From the NCBI GenBank assembly GCA_945877905.1, contig CAMDUT010000005.1:1-37454 (forward strand): 37,454 nucleotides of DNA, read 5' to 3'. This stretch comes from Phycisphaera mikurensis NBRC 102666. GTDB lineage: Bacteria > Planctomycetota > Phycisphaerae > Phycisphaerales > SM1A02. The notes under the pieces are model-generated. The model saw only the letters and a program-made list of their open reading frames with translations. It was not told the DNA's origin and made no database searches. Shown piece after piece: positions 1-7,936 of this stretch; the first letter of the stretch is position 1, and each line of letters starts with the position of its first letter. Position numbers and translations under genes: made by a program.

Positions 1-269
1 GGCTTCGCGCCCTTGCGCTGCAGGTTGACGTCGATGCGGTTCTTGAAGTTGTCGACCACCACGATGTCCTGCAGCCCGTCGCCGTCCATGTCGGCCGTCA
101 CGAACGGGCCCGCCTTCGGGTCGACCTTGAGCACCTCGAGCGGGCGGAAGCCGAAGTGGCGCGCGAGGTCGTCCGCGCGCGCGTGCGACGTGGCCGCGAG
201 CGCCGCCGTGGCCACGGCAGGTGCGAGGATCGTGCGGGGCGTGGCGCGTCGGGCGTCGGGGTGGTTCAT
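1..269 (-). CDS. Exported FG-GAP/VCBS-repeat protein, N-terminal part (runs off the window)
   Basis: This reading frame starts at the ATG complementary to 267-269 and runs off the left edge, so only about 89 residues are visible. The first 33 residues look like a signal peptide (an Arg-rich start, then an Ala/Val-rich stretch ending near SHARA-DD). It is followed by a segment reading FVTADMDGDGLQDIVVVDN, whose D-x-D-G-D-G-x-x-D core is the calcium-binding loop of FG-GAP/VCBS beta-propeller repeats. Such proteins are exported and often have several repeats, but the remainder cannot be seen. The gene diverges from the protease at 343, with the only AT-rich stretch of the gap at 310-316. The function beyond a secreted propeller-type protein is unknown. 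Confidence 0.7.
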   Translation of the reverse strand, partial: MNHPDARRATPRTILAPAVATAALAATSHARADDLARHFGFRPLEVLKVDPKAGPFVTADMDGDGLQDIVVVDNFKNRIDVNLQRKGAK

Positions 270-309
270 TGGTGCTCGTTGGGCAGGGGCGGTCGCGGCG
301 TGCGACGCA

Positions 310-316
310 TATGCTA
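310..316. promoter_or_regulatory. Divergent promoter core (overlapping -10 hexamers)
   Basis: The stretch TATGCTA lies in an otherwise GC-rich gap between divergent genes. It reads TATGCT (310-315) on the plus strand and TAGCAT (316-311) on the minus strand, both fitting TANNNT. The protease start at 343 lies 27 nt downstream of the plus hexamer. The FG-GAP gene start at 269 lies 41 nt downstream of the minus one. No convincing -35 was seen. The assignment rests on position and base composition only. Confidence 0.4.
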
Positions 317-342
317 TGGGTTCCCCGACGGGTCCTGCCTCG

Positions 343-1335
343 ATGAACCACGCCCTCACCGCATCGTTCGCCGCCGCGCTCGTCCTCGCTCCCGCCGCCG
401 CCGACACGGTGCGCCTGCGCGGCGGCGCGTCGATCGAGGGCACCATCCTCAAGCAGACCGACCGCTCCGTGTGGGTGGACATCGGCGCCGACGTCGTGGT
501 GGTCGGCATGGAGCAGGTGGACGGCATCGACCGCAAGGACGCCTCAGCACCGCTCGCCGAGGACGCGTCGAGGCTCTTCTCGACCGCGAAGAACCTGCCG
601 ACGCTCCCGCCGAAGGAGCTGGCCAAGGGCCTGGGGCCCGCGGTCATCAAGGTCAGCACGCCCGGCGGGCTCGGTTCCGGCGTCATCATCAGCCCGGACG
701 GTCACGCCATCACCAACGCCCACGTGATCCAGGGCGAGCGCGCGATCCGCGCCACCGTGTGGCTGCGCCAGCCCGACGGCTCGCTCAAGCGCGTCGACAT
801 CGACGACGTCGAGATCGAGGCCGTGAGCAACGCGCTCGACCTCGCGCTCATCCGGATCAAGAGCCCCGACGGCAAGCCCTTCCACGTGGCGCCGGTCGAG
901 GCCGACGACGCGCTCGACGCCGGCCAGCGGGTCTTCGCGATCGGCAACCCCCTCGGCCTCGAGCGCACGCTCACCGAGGGCGTGGTGAGCGTCCCCTCGA
1001 TGCAGATGGACGGGCGCGCCTACATCCAGACCGACACGCCCATCAACCCCGGGAACTCGGGCGGCCCGCTCTTCAACATGCGCGGCGAGGTGGTGGGCAT
1101 CACCAACATGAAGATCACGCTCGGCGAGAACGTGGGCTTCGCGATCCCCGCGCGCTACGTGAAGGACTTCGTCCGCCACCGCGAGGCCTACGCGTTCGAC
1201 CGCAACAACCCCAACTCGGGCCACTTCTACCACCCCGCGCCGCCGCGCTCCGCGCCCGGCGCGCCGTCGGAGCTCTCCGACGGATCGTCCGCGCCGCCGA
1301 AGCCGGCGCCCGGCGCCGCGGCGCCCGCCAAGTGA
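343..1335 (+). CDS. Exported trypsin-like serine protease, HtrA/DegP type without PDZ domain
   Basis: This 330-residue protein has a short signal peptide (residues 1-20, ending APAAA-DT), a roughly 70-residue N-terminal module and a trypsin-like fold. The catalytic triad is visible as His127 in TNAHVI, Asp166 in LDLALI and Ser239 in NPGNSGGP, in the order and sequence context of the S1C (HtrA/DegP) family. No PDZ domain follows. The chain ends about 90 residues after the catalytic serine in a Pro/Ala/Ser-rich tail, so it lacks the substrate-sensing module of DegP. ATG 343 was chosen because it begins a proper signal peptide; an in-frame ATG at 316 overlaps the likely -10. The next gene starts 8 bp after the stop, so they are probably co-transcribed. 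Likely role: periplasmic proteolysis; the substrate is unknown. Confidence 0.85.
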   Translation: MNHALTASFAAALVLAPAAADTVRLRGGASIEGTILKQTDRSVWVDIGADVVVVGMEQVDGIDRKDASAPLAEDASRLFSTAKNLPTLPPKELAKGLGPAVIKVSTPGGLGSGVIISPDGHAITNAHVIQGERAIRATVWLRQPDGSLKRVDIDDVEIEAVSNALDLALIRIKSPDGKPFHVAPVEADDALDAGQRVFAIGNPLGLERTLTEGVVSVPSMQMDGRAYIQTDTPINPGNSGGPLFNMRGEVVGITNMKITLGENVGFAIPARYVKDFVRHREAYAFDRNNPNSGHFYHPAPPRSAPGAPSELSDGSSAPPKPAPGAAAPAK

Positions 1336-1343
1336 GGAACACC

Positions 1344-3167
1344 ATGCGCATCCACCGACCCGTCCGGGCCGCCCTGTCCGCCTTCCTCGCCACGGCCCCG
1401 GCGCTCGCGGCCGACGGGCCCGTCCCGGTGCGCTCCATCGCGCCCGACACGGCGTTCGTCGTCGTGTCCGCCGACGACTTCGCGCGCACGGTGGAGTCGT
1501 GGAACGCGACGCCGCTCAACGCGTTCCTGCGGTCGGACGCCATGCGCAAGGTGCTCGGCGACGACGGCGGCGCGCAGGACGCGATGGACGAGCGCCTCGG
1601 CGAGCTCGGCGTCCCCGCCGGGTCGTTCTCGTGGCCGAAGGCGTTCGGCGCCGTGCTCTTCACCGTGCACGACGAGGAGCTCGACGCCGAGGAGTCGCAC
1701 GCGATGTTCTACGGCGACTGGGGCGCCGGGGCGGACGGGATGGCCCGCGTCTTCGAGGCCTTCATCGCGGAGGCCGTGAAGAAGGAGGGCGTGACGGTCG
1801 AGAAGGAGACCGTCGCCGGGCGCGAGGTGCAGGTGCTGCGCTTCCCCGAGCGGAAGAAGGACGACCGCCCGGCCGGCGGGATGGACATCCAGGTCAACCT
1901 CGCGCTCGACCGGCCGGTCGAGCGTTTCCACTACTGCCGCGACGGCTCGCGCTTCATCGCGTGCACCGACATGGGCGGGCTCGAGGACGCGCTCGAGGCG
2001 ATCGACGGCAAGCGCGTGGCGAAGCTCCCCGAGCAGAAGGACTTCCGATCGGCGATGGAGCAGCTCGGCGAGGTCGACGTGTCCGTCGCCATCCTCACCG
2101 GGCCGATGCAGAAGTCGCTGACGGGCGAGGGCGCGGGCATGCTCGCGCTCCTGACCCCCATGCTCCAGCCGCTCTTCGGCGACGTGCAGGCGTGGACCAT
2201 CGGCATCGACGTCGACTCGCCGCGCGGGCAGGTCGAGCTGACCTCCGGCATCCTTGTCCCGGGCGAGAAGGTGGGGCTCTGGTCGCTGCTCGGGCCCGCC
2301 GCGCCCATCGAGGCGCCGCCGCCGATGGTCGGTCCCGACGCCACGGCGCTCGGGCGCATCAACGTGCGCCTCAAGGACCTCATGAACGTGGTGAACGGCG
2401 TCGTCGCCAACCTGCCCGAGGAGCAGGCCGCCGAGGTCGACGCGATGCTCATCAACTTCGGCCCCGTCATGACGAAGGCGCTCGAGGCGCTCGGGCCCGG
2501 CATCTGGACGTGGGAGACCGTGCGCCAGCCGCTGACCCCGGAGAGCCGCGTCACCGGGACCGTGATGACGTGCGGCAACCCGAAGGCCGTCGTGCCGATG
2601 ATCACGCAGTTCGGCGGGACGATGGGGCTCGAGCCCCGCGACGTCGACGGCAACACGATCTTCGCCGCGGACTTCGTGCCGTTCTCGGTGGGCGTCTCGA
2701 ACGGGTGGATGGCGGCCGGCGACTCCAAGGTGGTCGAGCAGTCGATGCGCGCGGTGGGGCAGAAGGACCTTCCGAGCGTCGCCGAGAGCCCCGTCTACAA
2801 GGCCGCGGCGCTCGCCGTCGGCGGCGAGCCCGTCGTGAGCTGGGGCTTCCTCGACACCGTCGCGCGCTGGAGCTACGAGCGCAAGATGCTCGAGGAGTTC
2901 GGCGCCGACGAGTCCCGCCTCGACAACGCGGTGGGCCGCGCGGACGACTCGAGCTGGGCGAAGCGCCTCGGCTACAAGGTGCCGGCGAACACCGTCGACG
3001 TCCTCAGGACCATCGACGACGCGACGGTGGCGCGGCACGTCGGGCCGACGGTGTGGTCGATGAAGTCCGACGACCGCGGGTTCGTGACGCGTGCGTGGGT
3101 CATGCAGCCGATGGCGGAGCCGGCGCCGAAGGCGGCGGAACCCGCGAAGGCGACCGAGCGGAAGTGA
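1344..3167 (+). CDS. Large exported protein of unknown function
   Basis: A 607-residue protein with a clear signal peptide (MRIHRPVRAALSAFLATAPALA, cut before ADG). I do not recognise a characterised family with certainty. The N-terminal pattern, DTAFVVVSADDF followed by an amphipathic helix with NAFLRSD, resembles the large exported DUF3352-like proteins that are common in planctomycetes and myxobacteria, but this is a weak resemblance. No catalytic motif was seen. The C-terminus is an Ala/Glu/Lys/Pro tail. The start is fixed by the ATG 8 bp after the protease stop; the protease stop codon TGA forms the start of a TGAGG Shine-Dalgarno. The last 68 bp overlap the end of the convergent hydrolase gene. 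Co-transcription with the protease suggests a shared envelope role, which is inference. Confidence 0.75.
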   Translation: MRIHRPVRAALSAFLATAPALAADGPVPVRSIAPDTAFVVVSADDFARTVESWNATPLNAFLRSDAMRKVLGDDGGAQDAMDERLGELGVPAGSFSWPKAFGAVLFTVHDEELDAEESHAMFYGDWGAGADGMARVFEAFIAEAVKKEGVTVEKETVAGREVQVLRFPERKKDDRPAGGMDIQVNLALDRPVERFHYCRDGSRFIACTDMGGLEDALEAIDGKRVAKLPEQKDFRSAMEQLGEVDVSVAILTGPMQKSLTGEGAGMLALLTPMLQPLFGDVQAWTIGIDVDSPRGQVELTSGILVPGEKVGLWSLLGPAAPIEAPPPMVGPDATALGRINVRLKDLMNVVNGVVANLPEEQAAEVDAMLINFGPVMTKALEALGPGIWTWETVRQPLTPESRVTGTVMTCGNPKAVVPMITQFGGTMGLEPRDVDGNTIFAADFVPFSVGVSNGWMAAGDSKVVEQSMRAVGQKDLPSVAESPVYKAAALAVGGEPVVSWGFLDTVARWSYERKMLEEFGADESRLDNAVGRADDSSWAKRLGYKVPANTVDVLRTIDDATVARHVGPTVWSMKSDDRGFVTRAWVMQPMAEPAPKAAEPAKATERK

Positions 3168-4044
3168 CGTCGGTTCCGGCGCCGTGCGCCGCTGGCACGC
3201 CGAGGTCGGCGTGCGGGATGCCGTCGGTGACGCGCAGTTCGGCGTGCGGGGCGCGCGCGGAGATCGCACGGGCGTCCGCGGCGGGCGAGACCGGGTCGAG
3301 TTCGTCCGCCCACGCGACGAGCCGCGTGGGCCCGAGCTCCGCGGCCGAAACCTGCGTCGGCACCTCGGCGCCGTCGAGCGCGTCGACCAGCGCGAGCACC
3401 GCGCCCACGACGGGACGTGCGGGCAGCCCGCGTGCGCGCAGCCGCGCCGCGAACGGCGTGGACACGCGGTCGTAGGGTCCGAACGCATGGACCTCGGCGA
3501 CCGGGGCGCCCGCGCGCGCGCGGAGCGCGGCCGCGTGGATCGCGACGACCGCCCCGAGCGAGTGGCCGACGATGATGACCGGTCGCCCGGGCGCACGCGC
3601 CTCGGCCTCGGCGATGACGCGCACGACGTCGGCGGGCTCACGGCGGCCGAGCGTGCCGCGGCCGGGCGCGTCGCCATGGCCGCGGAGGTCGGGCAACGCG
3701 ACGAGCGCCGCGCGATCGGTCCACGCCGACGCCCGCCGCAGCGAGTCCCAGCGGGAGCGGCCGTGCCCGTGGAGCATGACGACCACGGACGCTCCTTCGC
3801 CGCCGCGCCCCGTGATCCACCAGCACGGCACCGCGGCGCCGTCGGCCCGCACGGCGGCGTCCTCGAAGGCGCACCCGAGGTCGCCCGGGTCCGCCGGCAG
3901 CCCGTTCGCGAGCGCCCACCCGAGGGTGCGCCTCGGGGGCCTCGTCGCGTCGCGCCAGGCGCCGAGCGCGTACAGCGTCCACGCGATCCCCGCGCCGAGG
4001 GCGAGGAGCCCCGCGAAGCCTGCGGCGTCTGCCAGTCGTTCCAT
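3100..4044 (-). CDS. Membrane-anchored alpha/beta hydrolase
   Basis: A 314-residue protein with an N-terminal hydrophobic helix (about residues 8-29), then an alpha/beta-hydrolase fold. Visible elements are the oxyanion-hole motif HGHG near residue 92, the nucleophile elbow GHSLG with Ser162, a likely acid Asp250 in DELDPV and a catalytic His278 in IPHAD. This order and spacing match serine esterases/lipases of the fold. The substrate cannot be deduced. The ATG overlaps the stop of the upstream cyclodeaminase gene by one base (TGATG), so translation is probably coupled. The last 21 or so codons, Pro/Ala/Ser-rich, overlap the 3' end of the opposing gene ending at 3167. The helix could also be an uncleaved signal anchor. 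Confidence 0.8.
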   Translation of the reverse strand: MERLADAAGFAGLLALGAGIAWTLYALGAWRDATRPPRRTLGWALANGLPADPGDLGCAFEDAAVRADGAAVPCWWITGRGGEGASVVVMLHGHGRSRWDSLRRASAWTDRAALVALPDLRGHGDAPGRGTLGRREPADVVRVIAEAEARAPGRPVIIVGHSLGAVVAIHAAALRARAGAPVAEVHAFGPYDRVSTPFAARLRARGLPARPVVGAVLALVDALDGAEVPTQVSAAELGPTRLVAWADELDPVSPAADARAISARAPHAELRVTDGIPHADLGVPAAHGAGTDVTSARSPSRVPPPSAPAPPSAA

Positions 4045-4643
4045 CAGGCGTGCGCGGCCCCGGCGACGGCGCCCGCGGCGGCAAGCGCCGCGTCCATCCG
4101 CGCGCGCCGCGCCTCTCGCGCGGCGGCGTCGCGCACCGAGGGCAGGTTGACCGCCACGTTGTGCGCCGCGGCGCGCGCCGCGACGCGCGCGAGGTCGACG
4201 GCGATCGCGAGGTCGCTCGCGAGGTTCGCGTTGGTGCGCGCGGCGAGCCCGGAGCACGTCGAGGCCACCTCCGCCGCCGCCTCGAGGATGGCCTGGGGCG
4301 CGTCGATCGCCTCGGCGACCGCCGTGTCCCACGCCGGCCCCTGCCGCGCCGGCGCGTCCTTCGGGAGCTTCCAGAGCGCGTTCAGCGCGCCGTAGGCCTC
4401 GGCGTCGCGGTCGGCGAGCGCGAGCGCGGCGTGGCGCAGCTCGCGAAGCCGTGCGAGCACCGCCGCGTTCGAGCCTTCGTGCGCGGCGAACGCGGGCTTT
4501 CCGAGCGTGAACTCGAGCACCATCGAGCCCAGCGCCGCGGCATGCGCCAGCGTCACCGCGGCGACGGCGCCGCCGCCGGGCGCGGGCGTGCGCGCGGCGA
4601 GCGCATCGGCGAACTCCTCGACGGTGAGCGTTCGGAAGGCCAT
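4044..4643 (-). CDS. Cyclodeaminase/cyclohydrolase family protein (FTCD_C fold)
   Basis: A 199-residue all-helical protein that opens with LTVEEFADALAARTPAPGGG and continues AVAAVTLAHAAALGSMV. The TPAPGGG motif and the small-residue helix after it are the signature of the formiminotransferase-cyclodeaminase C-terminal family. Members convert 5-formimino-tetrahydrofolate to methenyl-tetrahydrofolate or act as methenyl-THF cyclohydrolase (FchA type). The length fits a stand-alone domain. It starts 4 bp after the pheT stop and its own stop overlaps the start of the hydrolase, so it is the middle gene of a three-gene operon. The exact folate reaction cannot be told from sequence; a formiminotransferase partner is not in the window. 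Confidence 0.8.
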   Translation of the reverse strand: MAFRTLTVEEFADALAARTPAPGGGAVAAVTLAHAAALGSMVLEFTLGKPAFAAHEGSNAAVLARLRELRHAALALADRDAEAYGALNALWKLPKDAPARQGPAWDTAVAEAIDAPQAILEAAAEVASTCSGLAARTNANLASDLAIAVDLARVAARAAAHNVAVNLPSVRDAAAREARRARMDAALAAAGAVAGAAHA

Positions 4644-4647
4644 GGAT

Positions 4648-6684
4648 TCAGCCCCGGATCACGGCGCCGAGCCGACCGGTGAGCGCCTCGGCGAGCGCGG
4701 CCATCGCGCCGTCCGCGTCCTCGCGGCGCAGCGTGCGGTCGGGGGCGCGGAACGCGAGCCGCATGGTGACGCTCTTTCGCCCGCTTCCGGTCTGCGCACC
4801 GCGGTACGTGCCGACGAAGTCGACGCGCTCGAGGTTGGCGAGCCGGAGCGAGCGCGCCAGCGACTCCAGGTCCTCCCAGCGCGTGCGCTCGTCGACGATC
4901 GCGCTCAGGTCGCGCTCGATCGCGGGGAACGAGGGCAGCGCCTCGGCGCGCGCCTCGGGCGGGTAGCCGGTCCACAGGGCCTCGAGCTCGAGCTCGGCCG
5001 CGCACGCCGTGCCCTCGACGCCGAAGGCCGCGGTGGCGGCGGGCGCGAGCAGCCCGAAGGAACCGACGGGCCGCCCGTCGCACGCGATGCGAGCCTCGGC
5101 CGCGTACCACGGCGCGCGCGCGTCCGGCGCATCGACGCGGACCGCGGCGTGCTCGCCCGCAAGCGTCCGCAGGATCCGCTCGCACGTTCCGCGCATCCAG
5201 CGCATCGCCTCCTCGGGTGCGGCGGGCCGGTCCGAGAGGAGCGTGAAGGTGGCGCGCTCGTCGTGGGATCCGTCGGGGCGCAGGCGGAAGGCGCGCGCGG
5301 ACTCGAAGAGCCGCAGCTCCGCGAGGCCGGCATCCGCGTTGCGGCGGCGCACCTCGAGGAGGCTCGGGATCACCGAGGGACGCAGGATGGGCGCGCCGCC
5401 CGCTCGCTCGTCGTCGATGCGCAGCGGCTGCTCGCCCGCGCGGAGGAACGGCGCCGCGTGGCGCTCCGGGACCAGCGTGTGCGTCACGCTCTCGACGAAC
5501 CCGAGCCCCACGAGGAGCGACTTCACCGCCCGCGGCGCGGAGACCTGCGGCTCGACCGGCGCCACGCGCACCGAGAGCGCGTCCTTCATCGGGATGCGGT
5601 CGAGGCCGTGGATCCGGCACACCTCCTCCACGAGGTCCACCTCGCGCTCGACGTCGATGCGCCGGGCGGGCACCGTGCAGTCGATCGCGTCGCCGCGGAC
5701 CACGGGGGCGAATCCCAGGGTGTCGAGCGCGCGCACCACCTCCTCGAGCGGGATGTCCGTTCCGAGCACGGCGCGCACGCGCGACGGGCGCACGCGCACG
5801 GAGCGCGCCGGGGGCAGCGGGGCGCCCGCCTCGACGACGCCGTCGTGGAGCGTCCCGCCCGCGGTCTCGAGGATGAGCGCCGCCAGCCGGTCGGCGGCCG
5901 CGTCGATTTCGGACGGGTGCACGCCGCGCTCGAAGCGGTACGACGAGTCGCTCGCGATGCGCAGGCCGCGGCTCGCGGCGCGCACGTCGACGGGGCTGAA
6001 GGTCGCGGCCTCGAGGAGGATGTTCACCGTGGCGTCGGTCACGGCGGTCTCGGCTCCGCCCTTGACTCCCGCGATGGCGACGGGGCGCTCGGCGTCGGCG
6101 ATGACGAGCTCGCCGCCCTGGAGCTTCGCCTCCTGCGCGCCCTCGCCGATCGGCAGGAACCGCTCGCCCGCGCGCGCCCGGCGCACCTGGACCTCGGCGC
6201 CCCGCAGGCGGTCGAGGTCGAACACGTGGGTCGGCTGGCCGAGCTCGAACAGCACGAAGTTCGTGCAGTCGACGAGGTTGTTCCGCGGCACCTGGCCGAT
6301 CGCGCGAAGGCGCCGCTGCAACCACTCGGGGCTCGGGCCGACCTTCACGCCGGTGATGACGCGCGCGGTGTACCGCGGGCACGCGCGGTGATCGTGGTTG
6401 GACACGCGCACGGCCTTCGACGCCGGGCTGCCGGTCGCGCGTGCCGCCGCCGCCGGCGCCCTCAGCGCGCGGCCGCTCATCGCGCACAGCTCGCGCGCGA
6501 GGCCCACGTGGCACAGGCAGTCGCCCCGGTTCGAGGTGGTCTCGATCTCCTGCCACGGCTCGCCGTTGTCGGCGACGTCGCCCCCGTCGAAGTTGAGCCC
6601 CGCGGCGGTGAGGAGGTCGGCCTGCTCCTGCGCGGTGGCGGGCCGGTCGAGGTAGTCGTTGATCCAGGTGACGCTCGTGCGCAT
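4648..6684 (-). CDS. pheT: Phenylalanine--tRNA ligase beta subunit, short form without the tRNA-binding OB domain
   Basis: A 678-residue cytoplasmic protein, the beta chain of the PheRS tetramer that charges tRNA-Phe. The N-terminal strand (MRTSVTWINDYL...AGLNFDGG) runs straight into the B1 segment ETTSNRGDCL at about residue 48. In the usual ~790-residue bacterial form about 110 residues of EMAP-II/OB tRNA-binding domain lie between these points. The rest is present: the B3/4 editing region (QVPRNNLVDCTN...HVFDLD), the B5 domain (around VRPSRVRAVLG...VEEVCRIHGLDRIP) and the C-terminal anticodon-binding FDX-ACB domain (SVTMRLAFRAPDRTL). pheS is not adjacent. ATG 6684 lies 13 nt after a TACCCT hexamer. 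It is the first gene of an operon with the cyclodeaminase and hydrolase genes. Confidence 0.93.
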   Translation of the reverse strand: MRTSVTWINDYLDRPATAQEQADLLTAAGLNFDGGDVADNGEPWQEIETTSNRGDCLCHVGLARELCAMSGRALRAPAAAARATGSPASKAVRVSNHDHRACPRYTARVITGVKVGPSPEWLQRRLRAIGQVPRNNLVDCTNFVLFELGQPTHVFDLDRLRGAEVQVRRARAGERFLPIGEGAQEAKLQGGELVIADAERPVAIAGVKGGAETAVTDATVNILLEAATFSPVDVRAASRGLRIASDSSYRFERGVHPSEIDAAADRLAALILETAGGTLHDGVVEAGAPLPPARSVRVRPSRVRAVLGTDIPLEEVVRALDTLGFAPVVRGDAIDCTVPARRIDVEREVDLVEEVCRIHGLDRIPMKDALSVRVAPVEPQVSAPRAVKSLLVGLGFVESVTHTLVPERHAAPFLRAGEQPLRIDDERAGGAPILRPSVIPSLLEVRRRNADAGLAELRLFESARAFRLRPDGSHDERATFTLLSDRPAAPEEAMRWMRGTCERILRTLAGEHAAVRVDAPDARAPWYAAEARIACDGRPVGSFGLLAPAATAAFGVEGTACAAELELEALWTGYPPEARAEALPSFPAIERDLSAIVDERTRWEDLESLARSLRLANLERVDFVGTYRGAQTGSGRKSVTMRLAFRAPDRTLRREDADGAMAALAEALTGRLGAVIRG

Positions 6685-6697
6685 TGCGTGGGATCGA

Positions 6698-6707
6698 AGG
6701 GTAGCAT
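6698..6707. promoter_or_regulatory. Divergent promoter core with shared TA
   Basis: AGGGTAGCAT contains TACCCT on the minus strand (6703-6698), 13 nt upstream of pheT, and TAGCAT on the plus strand (6702-6707), 10 nt upstream of the GTG at 6718. The two TANNNT hexamers overlap on the central TA. The plus spacing supports GTG 6718 as the lipoprotein start and suggests nearly leaderless mRNA on both sides. Confidence 0.5.
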
Positions 6708-6717
6708 CGCGCGGGAC

Positions 6718-7404
6718 GTGCGTTCCCGTGCGCAGCAACCCCCGTTCCCGGCCCGCCCCGCGGTGCATGGCGCCCGCACGGGCGCGCTCGCGGCGGCCCT
6801 CGCCGCGACGGTCGCGTGGGTGGCCGGGTGCCAGTCGGCGCCGCCGGCGCCCGAGGGCCGGTACCCGCCGGACTTCGCCCTCGACGTGACGGTGCTGCGC
6901 GGCCGCAAGGCCGCGGAGCGCCTGACGGTCGAGGACATGCAGGCCAAGTACGTCCTGCTCCCGGACGGGTCGCTTCATGCGGACGAGAGCCCGTTCATCG
7001 ACATCTCGACGCGGCCCGGGCGCGCCCGTTGGCTCTACGACGACCAGGTGCAGGCCGTGTGGGCCCTCTGCCGGACGCTGGGGTTCGACGACCGCTCGAA
7101 GGCGAACGGCCCGCCGAACCCCGACACGCTGCGCGTGGCCGCCGCCGAGCGCATGACGATCCTGACCATCCGCGCCGAAGGCGAGACCTGGACGTGGGTG
7201 CGCCGTGCCCTGGGGGACGAGCCCGCCGACCCGGCCGTGGCGAAGGTGGTGCGCAGCCTCGCGATCATGGCGTGGATCCCCGACCTCTCGCCCGACTCCG
7301 CGGTTCCCGTGCGCTACGACTTCGGGGCGGACCCCTACGAGGTCTACCGGCAGGTGCGTGAGCGCCGCGGCACGCCGAAGGCGACGAAGGCGGGTGCGCC
7401 GTGA
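6718..7404 (+). CDS. Lipoprotein of unknown function
   Basis: A 228-residue protein (GTG start) with a lipoprotein signal: an Ala/Leu-rich helix ending in the lipobox VAGC, with Cys38 as the acylation site. No known domain was recognised. The mature part holds a conserved-looking core (GRKAAERLTVEDMQAKYVL, then LYDDQVQAVWALCRTLGF) and ends in a Lys/Ala tail. GTG 6718 is preferred because a TAGCAT hexamer lies 10 nt upstream. An alternative in-frame GTG at 6763 would give a shorter, equally good signal peptide. Its stop overlaps the start of the next lipoprotein gene (GTGA), so the pair is co-translated. Likely location: membrane-anchored in the periplasm. Confidence 0.7.
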   Translation: MRSRAQQPPFPARPAVHGARTGALAAALAATVAWVAGCQSAPPAPEGRYPPDFALDVTVLRGRKAAERLTVEDMQAKYVLLPDGSLHADESPFIDISTRPGRARWLYDDQVQAVWALCRTLGFDDRSKANGPPNPDTLRVAAAERMTILTIRAEGETWTWVRRALGDEPADPAVAKVVRSLAIMAWIPDLSPDSAVPVRYDFGADPYEVYRQVRERRGTPKATKAGAP

Positions 7405-7913
7405 CGGCGCCGGCGCGCCTCGCGGCCTGCGCGCTTCTCGCGGCGCTTGCGCTCGCGCCCGCGGGCTGCGAGACGACGCCGCTCGCGCCGCCGTCGGACG
7501 CGGCGTCGCCCACGGGCGGCGTGGCCATGGACCTGTGGTTCGCTCGCCCCGAGTCGCGGCGCTACGAGTGGTTCGTCGTCGGCGCCGACGGCAGCCTGGG
7601 CTACGGCGGCGGCATGAAGGCCTTCGACCGCCAGGTCGAGTGGCGGGGCGCGCTCACGCCCGACGAGGCGTCCGGCCTCCGCGCGATCGTCGACGCCGCC
7701 GGCTGGATGACCGAGAAGGACCCGTCGCGCGCCGGCGGCACCACGCCCGTCGCCGAGATCGTGCTTCGCGCGGGCGGCAAGGAGCGCGCCTTCGACGTCG
7801 CAGGGCCGAGCGCCCCCGTCGACCGTGCGGTCGAGCTCCTCTCGAAGGCCGCCTCGCGCCGCTTCGACGCGTTCATGCAGCGGCTGCCCGAGGCCGGCCC
7901 GCAGCCGCGCTGA
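7401..7913 (+). CDS. Lipoprotein of unknown function, second of a pair
   Basis: A 170-residue protein beginning with GTG inside the GTGA overlap with the upstream stop codon. Residues 1-23 form a lipoprotein signal with the lipobox PAGC (Cys23). The mature part (DLWFARPESRRYEWFVVGADGSLGYGGG) followed by an alpha/beta stretch resembles small planctomycete lipoproteins, but no named domain was recognised. The 4-bp overlap with the preceding lipoprotein gene indicates a two-gene operon and probably a joint envelope function. The Hsp70 gene downstream has its own -10-like TAGGAT and starts 23 bp after this stop. Confidence 0.75.
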   Translation: MTAPARLAACALLAALALAPAGCETTPLAPPSDAASPTGGVAMDLWFARPESRRYEWFVVGADGSLGYGGGMKAFDRQVEWRGALTPDEASGLRAIVDAAGWMTEKDPSRAGGTTPVAEIVLRAGGKERAFDVAGPSAPVDRAVELLSKAASRRFDAFMQRLPEAGPQPR

Positions 7914-7924
7914 CCGGCGGCCCC

Positions 7925-7930
7925 TAGGAT
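7925..7930 (+). promoter_or_regulatory. TAGGAT -10-like hexamer for a leaderless start
   Basis: TAGGAT stands 6 nt upstream of the Hsp70 ATG at 7937, with no Shine-Dalgarno between. A -10 element at this distance puts the transcription start at or next to the start codon. No clear -35 was seen. The same hexamer lies upstream of the genes at 18029 and 36051. Confidence 0.5.
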
Positions 7931-7936
7931 TCCCCG

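Noticed and set aside
3572-4150. Plus-strand frames across the alpha/beta hydrolase gene
   Set aside because: The minus strand has a complete catalytic motif set and an overlap with the upstream gene; plus-strand frames show only Arg/Ala/Pro-rich sequence.
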